Shown here piece by piece: positions 9,266-17,543 of a stretch of 64,000 nt of DNA. The notes beneath the pieces were generated by a model. It was given only the letters and a program-made list of their open reading frames with translations. It was not told the origin of the DNA and made no database searches. The stretch is taken from the NCBI RefSeq assembly GCF_002377945.1, contig NZ_DFQV01000011.1:13670-77669 (forward strand), given 5' to 3'. The position numbers were made by a program, and so were the translations under genes. Origin of the DNA: Psychrobacter sp. UBA3480. GTDB taxonomy: Bacteria > Pseudomonadota > Gammaproteobacteria > Pseudomonadales > Moraxellaceae. Position 1 is the first letter of the stretch. Each line of letters starts with the position of its first letter.

Positions 9266-10672
9266 TTACGCTACTTCTTGCGTTGGTTCTAAACCGTCGT
9301 CAGCATGCTGTGCTTTGGTATCAAACTCGATGCCATAGTTTTTGGGTAAAATCATATCAAGCGTGATAGCCACAATCCCTGCCATCGTTACCGCTGAGCC
9401 GAAGATATTCTGAAAGAACTGCGGCGTTTGTGACAGTACATCAGGGACAAAGGCGATACCCGTTGCCAGACCCAGTGAGGTGGCAATGATTAAGACATTA
9501 CGATGCGTAAATTGCACGGTAGATAAAATACGAATGCCAGCAGTCGCCACAGTCGCAAACATCAGTAGCGTGACGCCGCCAACGACAGGCTTCGGTAACT
9601 GCGTAAAAATAGCACCAAGGACAGGGAATAGTCCCATCAGGCATAGAATGCCGCCCACATAGAAACCCACATAGCGACTGGCAATACCTGTCATTTGGAT
9701 CACACCATTGTTTTGGCTAAAGGTTGTCACAGGGAAGGTATTGAATACCGCCGCAATCAGAGAGTTAACACCATCTCCTAGTACGCCGCCTTTGATGCGT
9801 TTCTCATAGAGAGGGCCTTTGATCGGTTCACCTGATATCATCGAGGTAGCTGTCAGATCGCCTGAGGTCTCGATACTGGTAATGATGTACATAAAGGCAA
9901 TAGGAATAAAAGCCTGCCAATCAAAACCAAAGCCATATTTAAAAGGGATTGGCACTGTAAAGAAAGCCGCTTCAGAAACCAGTGAGAAATCGATACGTCC
10001 CATAAATATGGCCGCGATAAGGCCGAGCATCAAACCGACAAAGATGGCGCTTGAGCGAATGACTTTATTGTTGATGATACTAATCAGTACGACACTTGCC
10101 AGCACACCACCGCCCAAAAGTAAGTTTGGAATACTGCCAAAATCTTCAGCACCAAACCCGCCCGCTAAGTCGGTCAGACCTACCTTGGTTAATGATAAAC
10201 CAATCGTGACAATCACGCAGCCTGTAACAATAGGGCTCATAAAAGATTTGAGTTTGGTAATAAACTGACTCAAAAATATCTCAACAAATGCACCGAGAAA
10301 GGAAACGCCAAAAATAACGGATAATATCTCTTCTGGACCACCGCCGCGGTTTTTTACTACAAACCCTGCTGTCAGTACCGCTGCCAAAAATCCAAAACTG
10401 GTGCCTTGTAATGCCATGAGGCCAGAGCCAATAGGGCCTACTTTACGAGTCTGAATAAAGGTTGCGACGCCAGATACTATCAATGACATACTGAGAAGGT
10501 AGGGGATATGCTCTCCTAAACCTAATGTGCCACCTATGATAAGAGAGGGTGTGATGATACCTACAAACGCTGCAAGTACGTGCTGTATAGCACCTAAAAA
10601 AGCTTTAATGGGGGTGGGACGGTCATGCAGTCTATACAGTAAATCGGTATTCGCTGGAACGTTTTCACTCAT
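9266..10672 (-). CDS. NCS2 nucleobase:cation symporter (urate/xanthine type)
   Basis: A 468-residue inner-membrane permease with about 12-14 hydrophobic segments. The NCS2 signature QNNGVIQMTGIASRYVG and the SIETSGDLTATS segment place it with the XanP/XanQ/UacT branch that imports xanthine or urate with protons. Given the adjacent urate-degradation operon, urate or xanthine is the likely substrate, but the sequence alone does not decide. The ATG has a strong AGGAGG ribosome binding site. A 20-bp palindrome about 190 bp upstream matches the operator candidate of the neighbouring regulator. Confidence 0.9.
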   Translation of the reverse strand: MSENVPANTDLLYRLHDRPTPIKAFLGAIQHVLAAFVGIITPSLIIGGTLGLGEHIPYLLSMSLIVSGVATFIQTRKVGPIGSGLMALQGTSFGFLAAVLTAGFVVKNRGGGPEEILSVIFGVSFLGAFVEIFLSQFITKLKSFMSPIVTGCVIVTIGLSLTKVGLTDLAGGFGAEDFGSIPNLLLGGGVLASVVLISIINNKVIRSSAIFVGLMLGLIAAIFMGRIDFSLVSEAAFFTVPIPFKYGFGFDWQAFIPIAFMYIITSIETSGDLTATSMISGEPIKGPLYEKRIKGGVLGDGVNSLIAAVFNTFPVTTFSQNNGVIQMTGIASRYVGFYVGGILCLMGLFPVLGAIFTQLPKPVVGGVTLLMFATVATAGIRILSTVQFTHRNVLIIATSLGLATGIAFVPDVLSQTPQFFQNIFGSAVTMAGIVAITLDMILPKNYGIEFDTKAQHADDGLEPTQEVA

Positions 10673-10863
10673 GGTGGTTTCCTCCTAAAATAACTGCTTA
10701 GTACCCATTTAACTGTAGATATCAGACAATGTGGTAGATCACGAGATCAAAGTTTTAACCCAATCTTTGACTTGTTTTTTATCGATGTGAACAATAGGGG
10801 TACGCATCCGTCTGTAAGATAAGTAATAAAAATAACTAATATATGTTGGCTAATATTTGAACA

Positions 10864-10883
10864 ACCTGACCAATTAGTCAGGT
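10864..10883. promoter_or_regulatory. Candidate operator for the RutR-like regulator, copy 2
   Basis: ACCTGACCAATTAGTCAGGT is a 20-bp palindrome with a single mismatched pair. Read on the minus strand its core is nearly the same as the copy at 8293-8310. It overlaps the downstream edge of a promoter candidate for the permease, a position from which a bound TetR-family repressor would block transcription. Confidence 0.65.
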
Positions 10884-10909
10884 ATATTTAGGGTATAGGT
10901 AAAATACAA
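10881..10909 (-). promoter_or_regulatory. Candidate promoter of the NCS2 permease
   Basis: On the minus strand TTGTAT (10904-10909) and TATACC (10881-10886) are separated by 17 bp. The -10 overlaps the palindromic operator. The match to the sigma-70 consensus is only moderate. Confidence 0.35.
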
Positions 10910-11071
10910 GTCATTGCAATGTTTTTTTGGGTACTATTGCGTTTACAGGTTTGTTACGAAGGAGGGAGGGTTAGGTAACATTGGAAAGTAGATCAAAGAA
11001 GGAGGGGGGCTGACCATTGAGAATATATAAGTACTAAGATTTATCGTTATATCTATTGCTGTTTTTTAATC

Positions 11072-11113
11072 AAAAAAAGCCCCAACCATAACGACTATGA
11101 TTGGAGCTTTTTT
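11072..11113. terminator. Terminator after tolB
   Basis: An interrupted stem (AAAAAAAGC-CCAA-CAT paired with ATG-TTGG-GCTTTTTTT) lies 66 bp past the tolB stop, with seven A residues on one side and seven T residues on the other. It would end the tol operon and can act in both directions. Confidence 0.8.
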
Positions 11114-11178
11114 CAACTTTGCTCAATAATTGATATCTATTCCACTATAACCAAAATTGCTACTTTGGTGGAGACCAG

Positions 11179-12471
11179 TTATTTTGGGCTTGATGACCAT
11201 ACGGGTGATCGGATAACGCCTTGTCCTGACTTACCAAACGCTTCGCCACCGTTGAGAGATTTGATGGTCAGTACGCCTTTGCCGCCTTGGGTCGATGCGT
11301 AGACCACGCGTTTGCCGTTTGGTGAGAAGCTTGGTGCTTCGTCGATACCTGTATTGCCAAGATTGGTAGTGATCGCACCATTGCTATTCATAATAGCTGC
11401 TGAGCGCCCACTCAAAAAGGCAATTTGTGTACCGTCACTGCTAAACTGCGGGCTGGTTGCATAACCCCCGTTTGACACTTTAGTCGTTTGGCCTGTGGCA
11501 AACTCGTAGCGATAGATTTGCGGCTTATTAAAGCCAGTTTTATCACTGACAAACACGAAAGATTTGCCGTCTGGTGCATAGCTTGGTTGTACTTCACTAC
11601 TTGGTAAATTGGTGAGCCTTCTAGGTGTACCGCCGCTGGCGCTCATCTCATAGATATCAGCGCTGCCTTCAAAACTACTAGAGAATAATATCTTGCTGCC
11701 ATCAGGAGAGAATGAAGGGCTTAGGTTGCTACCTGAAAAAGGCGTCAGGGCAGTTGCGCCGCCGCCACTGACGTTTTGCACGTAGATGACGGGATATGAT
11801 TTTTCACGTTGTACTGAGTAGGCAATACGGTTGCCATCAGGTGACCATGCTGGTGAGAAGATAGAGCCTGCTACTTCAGTAATGGTTCTAGCATTTTCGC
11901 CATCAGCATCCATCACTTTGAGACGAGAGATCTTTTGCTTGCCAGTCCCTGTTTCTTCAATATAAGCAATGCGTCCTGAGAAATCCCCTGGAATACCAGT
12001 AATCAGCTCGTACACTTTATCTGCGATGACATGACCGGCATAACGCATGCTTTCTCTATTGTTGTCAGCGCTTAGGCTTTGCTTGCCTTCTATCACACGA
12101 CCAGATTTGACATCGATGACTTCATAATCGGTGATTATTTTACCACGATTGGTACGCGTACTGCCGACAACCAGATACGGTATGCCCATGCTTTGCCAAA
12201 CAGGTAATGTACCTGTCAGCTCTTTACTACTGTGCGGCTGCTGCGGTAGATCTTGATTGGTTACTTTTAACTCGGTTTTACTCAAGTCATTTAATATAAT
12301 CGGTGACAAAACCGAGTCACCCGCAAACGATACAAACGCAACTTGGTTTTGTTGGACAGGAATCTCATAGTCCAGTTCTAGTACAACAGGTGCAGCGAGC
12401 ACGCTTTGCGATACCAGCAATGCTGAAGTGCTGGCGAGTAACGATACTAGTAGTTTTTTGTGGGTACGCAT
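11179..12471 (-). CDS. tolB: Tol-Pal system beta-propeller protein TolB
   Basis: Periplasmic component of the Tol-Pal complex, which keeps the outer membrane attached during constriction. The 430-residue protein has a signal peptide (basic MRTHKK, hydrophobic core, cleavage near VLA-A), an N-terminal alpha/beta domain, and a C-terminal propeller visible as repeated W/F-SPDG-type motifs (AWSPDGNRIAYS, SFSPDGSKILFS, SYAPDGKSFVFV, QFSSDGTQIAFL, SFSPNGKRVVYA). It is the last gene of tolQRAB; the usual pal gene does not follow. Confidence 0.97.
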   Translation of the reverse strand: MRTHKKLLVSLLASTSALLVSQSVLAAPVVLELDYEIPVQQNQVAFVSFAGDSVLSPIILNDLSKTELKVTNQDLPQQPHSSKELTGTLPVWQSMGIPYLVVGSTRTNRGKIITDYEVIDVKSGRVIEGKQSLSADNNRESMRYAGHVIADKVYELITGIPGDFSGRIAYIEETGTGKQKISRLKVMDADGENARTITEVAGSIFSPAWSPDGNRIAYSVQREKSYPVIYVQNVSGGGATALTPFSGSNLSPSFSPDGSKILFSSSFEGSADIYEMSASGGTPRRLTNLPSSEVQPSYAPDGKSFVFVSDKTGFNKPQIYRYEFATGQTTKVSNGGYATSPQFSSDGTQIAFLSGRSAAIMNSNGAITTNLGNTGIDEAPSFSPNGKRVVYASTQGGKGVLTIKSLNGGEAFGKSGQGVIRSPVWSSSPK

Positions 12472-12607
12472 GGGTAAATGGAGCTCCTAAAATTAGTATG
12501 ATATTCATTTTTTATTTAATGAGACAAGCATCTAGATGAGGCAGCAACCTATGCGAGACAAGCCGCTTAACGTCACGTTACCAATATTATAAGAACCTAG
12601 CAACTGA

Positions 12608-13630
12608 TTAATTGCTGCCTTTAAACTGTATGGTAAAAGTCGGGTATTTGGGGTCATCAGCATCAATCGGGAGACTGCCAGTATTGAGTACCGCTTGTCT
12701 TGCCGCTTCGTTGACCGTGCTATCAGGTCCAGAGGCAGTCACATTGATCACATCGCCATTTGCATTGACAGTGATGGTCAGGGTGGCACGTTGAGTAGAG
12801 CCTCGTGCAGCAGTAGGCGGCGTATAGTTGCGCTTGATTAAATTGATGATTTCGCTGTTGCTGGCACCGCGACTGCCACTGGATGCAGAGCGGCTACTGC
12901 CCTTGGACGTACTAGAGGTTGACGTATCACCAGATATAGTAGACTGCCCATCTGACAGGCTAAAGGTTTTCCCTGCATTGCCAGAGCCAGCAGTATCAAT
13001 CTCAATATTGCGATCGCTAGCAGTGGGACGTTTTATCTTTGGTGGGTTGTTTTGCTTTTGACGAAACTCTCCCAGCCTTTTTTGCTCTTCTATAAGCTGA
13101 TCACGTTTGCTTTGATCGACTTGGTCAAGCTCTTCCATAGCGGATTCGTCTAGTTGGGCTGCCCACTCAGCCATTTTGCGCTCATACTCTTGATTTTGTT
13201 CAAGCAGACGTTGTTGATGGTCTTCGCTCATCAGTATGGGTTGACCAGCTGGCTCCTCAGATCGTGTAAATACAGGCACGCGCTGAGAGCTTGGCTGACT
13301 TGGATTTTGCGCACTGACGCTACTACCAGACACTTCTGGCTGAGCACTACTGGACGAGTCGCTAGTGCTACTATCCATCTGCATTGCGCTGGCTGCTGCA
13401 CGGTTAGCCAGTATTTGTCCTTGCATTTCAGCAAGTTGCTCGGGAGATACCATGACCGTCTCAATACTACCAGCAGTCTCAACTTCAGTGGTTTGATAGT
13501 TATAGACCAGTATGCCAATGACAAGGCCATGCGCCAGTAAGCTTAGCAACGTAGGCAGTGTTAGGCCGTTGCTTTCTGGTTCGGTAGGTACATAGACGGC
13601 AGGAGCATTATGCATGGTAGGGACACTCAT
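12608..13630 (-). CDS. tolA: Tol-Pal system protein TolA
   Basis: Links the TolQR motor to periplasmic TolB and Pal. The 340-residue protein has one N-terminal transmembrane helix (about residues 23-45), a Ser/Gln-rich stretch, a short charged helical region (roughly 135-195, Glu/Lys/Gln-rich), a Gly/Ser/Thr-rich segment, and a C-terminal TonB/TolA domain (about 255-340, with IKRNYTPPTAARG). It is shorter than E. coli TolA because the helical spacer is reduced. It lies between tolR (73 bp) and tolB (136 bp). No strong ribosome binding site is seen. Confidence 0.93.
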   Translation of the reverse strand: MSVPTMHNAPAVYVPTEPESNGLTLPTLLSLLAHGLVIGILVYNYQTTEVETAGSIETVMVSPEQLAEMQGQILANRAAASAMQMDSSTSDSSSSAQPEVSGSSVSAQNPSQPSSQRVPVFTRSEEPAGQPILMSEDHQQRLLEQNQEYERKMAEWAAQLDESAMEELDQVDQSKRDQLIEEQKRLGEFRQKQNNPPKIKRPTASDRNIEIDTAGSGNAGKTFSLSDGQSTISGDTSTSSTSKGSSRSASSGSRGASNSEIINLIKRNYTPPTAARGSTQRATLTITVNANGDVINVTASGPDSTVNEAARQAVLNTGSLPIDADDPKYPTFTIQFKGSN

Positions 13631-13703
13631 GAACGTGATTTGTCAGATTGATTACTAGAATTGGCTATTATGATATAAGACATTTACTAAAGGGCGCTTA
13701 TCA

Positions 13704-14162
13704 CTATAAAGAAGGCGTGGGTAGAGGTGCACCGGTCAGTAATCCAACTTTTTCGATACCTGCTTGTTGCAAGGTTGCCATCAGCGTCATGATGGCACCA
13801 TACTGATTGTTTTGATCGGCATTAATCATCACCTGTACTGGTTCAGCATTACTATTATCGCTCTGAGACTGCAGGTTAGATAAAGTATTAATCAGCTCAG
13901 GCTCACTTACTGGCACATCGACATTGCTTTCATAGCTGATAAAAATATCACCCTTGTCAGTTAAAGAAACAATCACAGGTAGTTGGCTTTGACTCATGGT
14001 ATTGGTTTGTTCTTTTGGCAGATCAACATCGACACCTGTAATCAGCATCGGCGCTGTCACCATAAATATCACCAGTAACACCAGCATGACGTCAATGTAA
14101 GGAACGACGTTCATTTCTGCATTAAGGGCTTTTTTTTCACGGCCGTAGGGGTTTGGTTTCAT
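13704..14162 (-). CDS. tolR: Tol-Pal system protein TolR
   Basis: ExbD/TolR-family stator subunit that uses proton motive force with TolQ. The 152-residue protein has a single N-terminal transmembrane helix containing the conserved Asp (NVVPYIDVMLVLLVIFMVTA), followed by VDVDLP and a periplasmic domain. Its ATG overlaps the tolQ stop by four bases (ATGA), indicating translational coupling. Confidence 0.96.
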   Translation of the reverse strand: MKPNPYGREKKALNAEMNVVPYIDVMLVLLVIFMVTAPMLITGVDVDLPKEQTNTMSQSQLPVIVSLTDKGDIFISYESNVDVPVSEPELINTLSNLQSQSDNSNAEPVQVMINADQNNQYGAIMTLMATLQQAGIEKVGLLTGAPLPTPSL

Positions 14163-14881
14163 AGCCCTGTCACCTGACCTGCATTAACTTGGGTTTCTTT
14201 GATAATAGGCGCTTGTACGCTGGTCTCACGTTGTAGCATGCCCGTCATCTCATCACAAAATAAGGCACGCGAGTCATATATTCGGCTCGATTTTGCTGTG
14301 AAGTGGTTGTATGCCAATACCGCAGGGATAGCGGCAAACAAACCCATGGCTGTGGCGATCAGTGCTTCGGCAATACCGGGAGCGACAGAGGCGAGGGTAG
14401 CTTGCTCAGTTTGAGACAGTCCCAAGAATGCATTCATGATGCCCCATACTGTACCGAACAGTCCGATATACGGAGCAACGGAGCCAATGCTGGCTAGCGT
14501 CGTCAGTCCTGACTCGAGCAATTGCTGCTGACGACCTAGGCCGACGCGTAGCTTGCGTTCAACACCATCGATAATGTCGTCTTTAGGTTGACGCTTTTTA
14601 TGCATTCTTAGGTATTCTGAAAAGCCCACATAAAAAATTTGCTCTAGCCCCTGACGATCAGGAGAGCCTTGAATGCCTTGATATAGCTTGGCTAAGTCTT
14701 CGCCTGACCAAAACCAAGTCTCAAATTGTTGATCAAAGTTTTTGGCTGTACCAAGTCGCGCACTCATGCGAAAGATAATAACCCAGCTGAGTAAAGAGGC
14801 TAATAACAATAGTGCCATCACAATCTGCACCAATAGACTGGCTTGGGTAATAAGATCGACAATATTTAATGATTCAGGCAT
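14159..14881 (-). CDS. tolQ: Tol-Pal system protein TolQ
   Basis: MotA/TolQ/ExbB-family proton channel subunit. The 240-residue protein has three hydrophobic helices: one near the N-terminus (about 15-37) and two in the C-terminal half around SVAPYIGLFGTVWGIMNAF and AEALIATAMGLFAAIPAV, which contain the family's conserved Gly-, Thr- and Pro-rich pattern. It is the first gene of the leftward tolQRAB operon. The often-associated ybgC gene is not upstream. Confidence 0.97.
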   Translation of the reverse strand: MPESLNIVDLITQASLLVQIVMALLLLASLLSWVIIFRMSARLGTAKNFDQQFETWFWSGEDLAKLYQGIQGSPDRQGLEQIFYVGFSEYLRMHKKRQPKDDIIDGVERKLRVGLGRQQQLLESGLTTLASIGSVAPYIGLFGTVWGIMNAFLGLSQTEQATLASVAPGIAEALIATAMGLFAAIPAVLAYNHFTAKSSRIYDSRALFCDEMTGMLQRETSVQAPIIKETQVNAGQVTGL

Positions 14882-15509
14882 GTAATGGACTCACGAATAA
14901 TTGATAACAGCTGGCTGGAATAGTGATATCCGAACCAGACAACCTCTAAACAAATACTATTTACTTTTTATTATTTAATACGCAGCACGTTTCTTCACTA
15001 AAAATTTGTAACTGTGCTTAGAAAAATGCTGCAACAGTAAGTATCGCGATTTAGGTATCGGTATAATAACCCCCTAGTTTACTTCTAAATGAGAGAAAGG
15101 TCATTATTAATGTGTTAAACGACTATTTAGTTGGGCTGCTACTGATTCATTCGATAGTTAGTTGGATAACATGAATAATGACCGAGCAAATACTTATCAT
15201 CTAAAATTATTGACTCAAACCGAATATTATCTTAATGACGAATAGAAAGTAGTTTTTCGAATAGCGTAGGGCAACATGGCTGTATGTGGCTTTTCATATG
15301 GCTTTTCTGACCAATAGTCTTGAAGTCTCCCAAAATCGCATTTTGTACGAGATAGACATTATCAACGATTGAGTTTGTAAGATAACTGGTCTAATATGTT
15401 ACGCTTTGTTACTACATTATTCTTATTGTGGCATCGTTATTTTTTCGCTGAGGTCATGTTCAATTTTAGGTAATGATGACTTTTTATTAGCCAGTCGAGG
15501 GCGACACTT
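14882..15509. other. Divergent tolQ / purine permease intergenic region
   Basis: About 630 bp without a supported gene. It should contain the promoters of tolQ (leftward) and the AzgA-type permease (rightward). TTGACT at 15210-15215 is a possible -35. At 15307-15319, CTGACCAATAGTC resembles the purine-operator palindromes but lacks one central base. No purine riboswitch pattern was recognised. Confidence 0.5.
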
Positions 15510-16805
15510 ATGAATGCAATTGAACGCTATTTTGGGATTAATGGTGAAAATACCACGATCAAAACAGAAATCATCGCTGGTATAACCACGTTCTTGACGA
15601 TGGCTTATATTATCTTTGTCAACCCTAACGTCTTAGCCGATGCGGGTATGGATAAAGGGGCCGTATTTGTAGCGACCTGTATAGCAGCAGCAGTAGGTTG
15701 TTTCATTATGGGTATCTACGCCCGACTACCAGTTGCGCTCGCGCCAGGTATGGGTCTTAATGCCTTCTTTACCTATGGTGTGGTGCTTGGTATGGGCTAC
15801 GCATGGCAGACAGCGTTAGGTGCGGTGTTCTTGTCTGGTTGTATCTTCGTACTATTGAGTCTATTCAAGATTCGTGAAGCAATCATTAATGCCATTCCAA
15901 CGTCTCTCAAAAATGGCGTAGTCGCTGGTATTGGTGCGTTCTTGGCGTTTATCGCATTGCAAAGCGCAGGCATCATCGTCAATCATGATGCAACCTTAGT
16001 TGGCCTTGGTGACATGACATCGTTTGGTCCTGTCATGGCTTCACTAGGTTTTGTTGTTATCATTGGCCTGTCTTATAAGAGAGTCCCAGGTGCGGTAACC
16101 ATTGGTATTTTATTGGTGGCACTGATTAGCTTATTAATGGGCTATACACAGTTCACAGGTATTATCTCTTCACCGCCTTCTATTGCACCGACGCTGATGC
16201 AGTTAGACATTGCTGGTGCATTTGATGTGGGCATGATCAGTGTGATCTTTGCTTTCTTATTTGTGGATTTGTTTGATACTGCTGGTACTTTGATTGCCAC
16301 CACTAGCCAAGCAAAGCTAACGGACAAAGATGGCAATATCCCGAACATGGGCAAAGCACTACTCGCTGATTCAACAGCGACAGTAGCAGGTTCTTTACTA
16401 GGTACTTCATCGACGACCAGTTATATTGAAAGTATCTCTGGTATCGCCTCAGGTGGCCGTACAGGCTTAATGGCTGTTACGGTAGGTGTGCTATTCCTGT
16501 TCAGTATTTTCTTCTCGCCACTAGCGGGTATGATTCCAGCTTATGCAACGGCTGGCGCTATCTTTTATGTAGCCGTACTTATGATGGGTACTCTAAAGGA
16601 CATTAACTGGAGCGACTTAACAGAAGCGGCACCAGTAGTCGTGGTATTGCTATTCACACCGCTTACATACTCTATCGCTGACGGTATCGCACTTGGTTTT
16701 ATTACCTTTACAGCTGTAAAAGCAATTGCAGGCAAGTTTGCAGATATCAGTATCGCTGTCTGGATTTTGACTGCTATATTGTTGTTCAAGATTATCTTCC
16801 TATAA
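15510..16805 (+). CDS. AzgA-type NCS2 purine permease
   Basis: A 431-residue inner-membrane protein of the adenine/guanine/hypoxanthine branch of NCS2 (AzgA, GhxP, AdeP relatives). Family motifs include ITTFLTMAYIIFVNP, APGMGLNAFFTYGVV, DLFDTAGTLIATTSQA and GTSSTTSYIESISGIASGGR, with about 12-14 membrane segments. It would import hypoxanthine/guanine or adenine by proton symport; which one cannot be told. GAGGG precedes the ATG by about eight bases. It complements the urate/xanthine-type permease 5 kb upstream. Confidence 0.92.
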   Translation: MNAIERYFGINGENTTIKTEIIAGITTFLTMAYIIFVNPNVLADAGMDKGAVFVATCIAAAVGCFIMGIYARLPVALAPGMGLNAFFTYGVVLGMGYAWQTALGAVFLSGCIFVLLSLFKIREAIINAIPTSLKNGVVAGIGAFLAFIALQSAGIIVNHDATLVGLGDMTSFGPVMASLGFVVIIGLSYKRVPGAVTIGILLVALISLLMGYTQFTGIISSPPSIAPTLMQLDIAGAFDVGMISVIFAFLFVDLFDTAGTLIATTSQAKLTDKDGNIPNMGKALLADSTATVAGSLLGTSSTTSYIESISGIASGGRTGLMAVTVGVLFLFSIFFSPLAGMIPAYATAGAIFYVAVLMMGTLKDINWSDLTEAAPVVVVLLFTPLTYSIADGIALGFITFTAVKAIAGKFADISIAVWILTAILLFKIIFL

Positions 16806-16841
16806 TGCAAAGTGTAGTAAGACATTAATAGCGTCTTAAAC

Positions 16842-16884
16842 AAAAAACCCTCCTTATCAGCTGATGATAAGGAGGGTTTTTTTT
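16842..16884 (+). terminator. Strong terminator after the purine permease
   Basis: A 12-bp perfect stem (CCCTCCTTATCA, 16848-16859, with 16865-16876), a 5-nt loop and eight T residues follow the stop by about 40 bp. Confidence 0.95.
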
Positions 16885-17287
16885 GTGAGCATTATAAGAC
16901 TATCTTTTTAATTTGAGTTCTGTATTTCGGGAGTTAATGTTTAGTATTTCTGATACCAGTATTAAGCAGGGTGATGCCAAACTATGGGCAATAGTAAACA
17001 AAAAAACGTAACCAAAGCGTCATGGCCAATAAAGTGCTTGTAAGTTATTGTTATTTAGATATATATTAATTTATGAAAATAATAAATTTCGTTAGTTTGA
17101 AAAAAACTTTCGTGATATTATAGCCGAGTTAAGCGCATCACCTCAATCAACGCCGTAGAGGTTTTTCTTACAGTGAATTAGCATCACCAAAGATGACAGA
17201 TTTGTGATTATTAGAGCGATTTTTCGGTTCAATAAGGCGATATTTGGTCATCACACTCCTTTCACTACTAACAAGAAGAAGGCACTA

Positions 17288-17326
17288 ATGCCGCTTAGCT
17301 TTTCGTTGTTGCCTTTGTATTGTTAA
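17288..17326 (+). CDS. Possible putA leader peptide (12 codons)
   Basis: An ATG at 17288 is preceded at five bases by AGAAGG and opens a 12-codon frame, MPLSFSLLPLYC, ending in TAA. It contains two prolines and four leucines. The ribosome binding site and ATG lie in a small hairpin (GGCA-CTAA-TGCC). A terminator-like stem follows 40 bp later. This arrangement resembles a transcription-attenuation leader, but proline content is modest and no relative is known to me, so this is tentative. Confidence 0.3.
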   Translation: MPLSFSLLPLYC

Positions 17327-17365
17327 CGTAGCCCGTTTAACAGTCGAACGACCTACTTAACCGTC

Positions 17366-17390
17366 TCCAGCCTATGCTGGATTTTTAGTT
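17366..17390 (+). terminator. Terminator-like hairpin in the putA leader
   Basis: A 6-bp stem TCCAGC / GCTGGA with a CTAT loop is followed by TTTTTAGTTTT. It lies between the candidate leader peptide and putA, so if it terminates it would act as an attenuator rather than end an operon. Confidence 0.4.
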
Positions 17391-17543
17391 TTGTGATGGC
17401 GCCGTTTGGTCTTTTGATTATTGCTGTGAATATCCGTCAATAACCCCTATTTTTTGATAGCGGTTATGAGCAGTTATACAGGACGATCAGACTTCCTAAA
17501 GCACCATTTATTATGGTTTTTAAACGATAGTTATGGAGTTATT

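Larger units (their letters stand above)
10673..11071. other. Permease upstream region with purine-rich blocks
   Basis: About 400 bp upstream of the permease and downstream of tolB. It contains the operator and promoter candidates at 10864-10909 and two near-repeated purine blocks beginning AAGGAGGG (10959-10970 and 10999-11009). No gene is supported; the only frames after the purine blocks are a few codons long. Confidence 0.5.
16885..17543 (+). other. Long upstream/leader region of putA
   Basis: About 660 bp without a conventional gene. An AT-rich stretch ending in TATTAT near 17115 may hold the promoter, giving a 5' leader of 400 bp or more. Inside it are a possible 12-codon leader peptide (17288-17326) and a small terminator-like hairpin (17366-17390). 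The reading frame of putA stays open upstream to a TTG at 17454, but no ribosome binding site supports an earlier start. Confidence 0.5.

Noticed and set aside
13154..13540. 128-codon frame antisense to tolA
   Set aside because: Shadow of the tolA low-complexity region on the opposite strand.
14882..15509. Purine riboswitch before the AzgA-type permease
   Set aside because: I could not find the three-way-junction core; such riboswitches are also not expected in this group.
17454..17543. Thirty-codon N-terminal extension of PutA from a TTG
   Set aside because: No ribosome binding site and no family similarity; ATG 17544 has GGAG at five bases.
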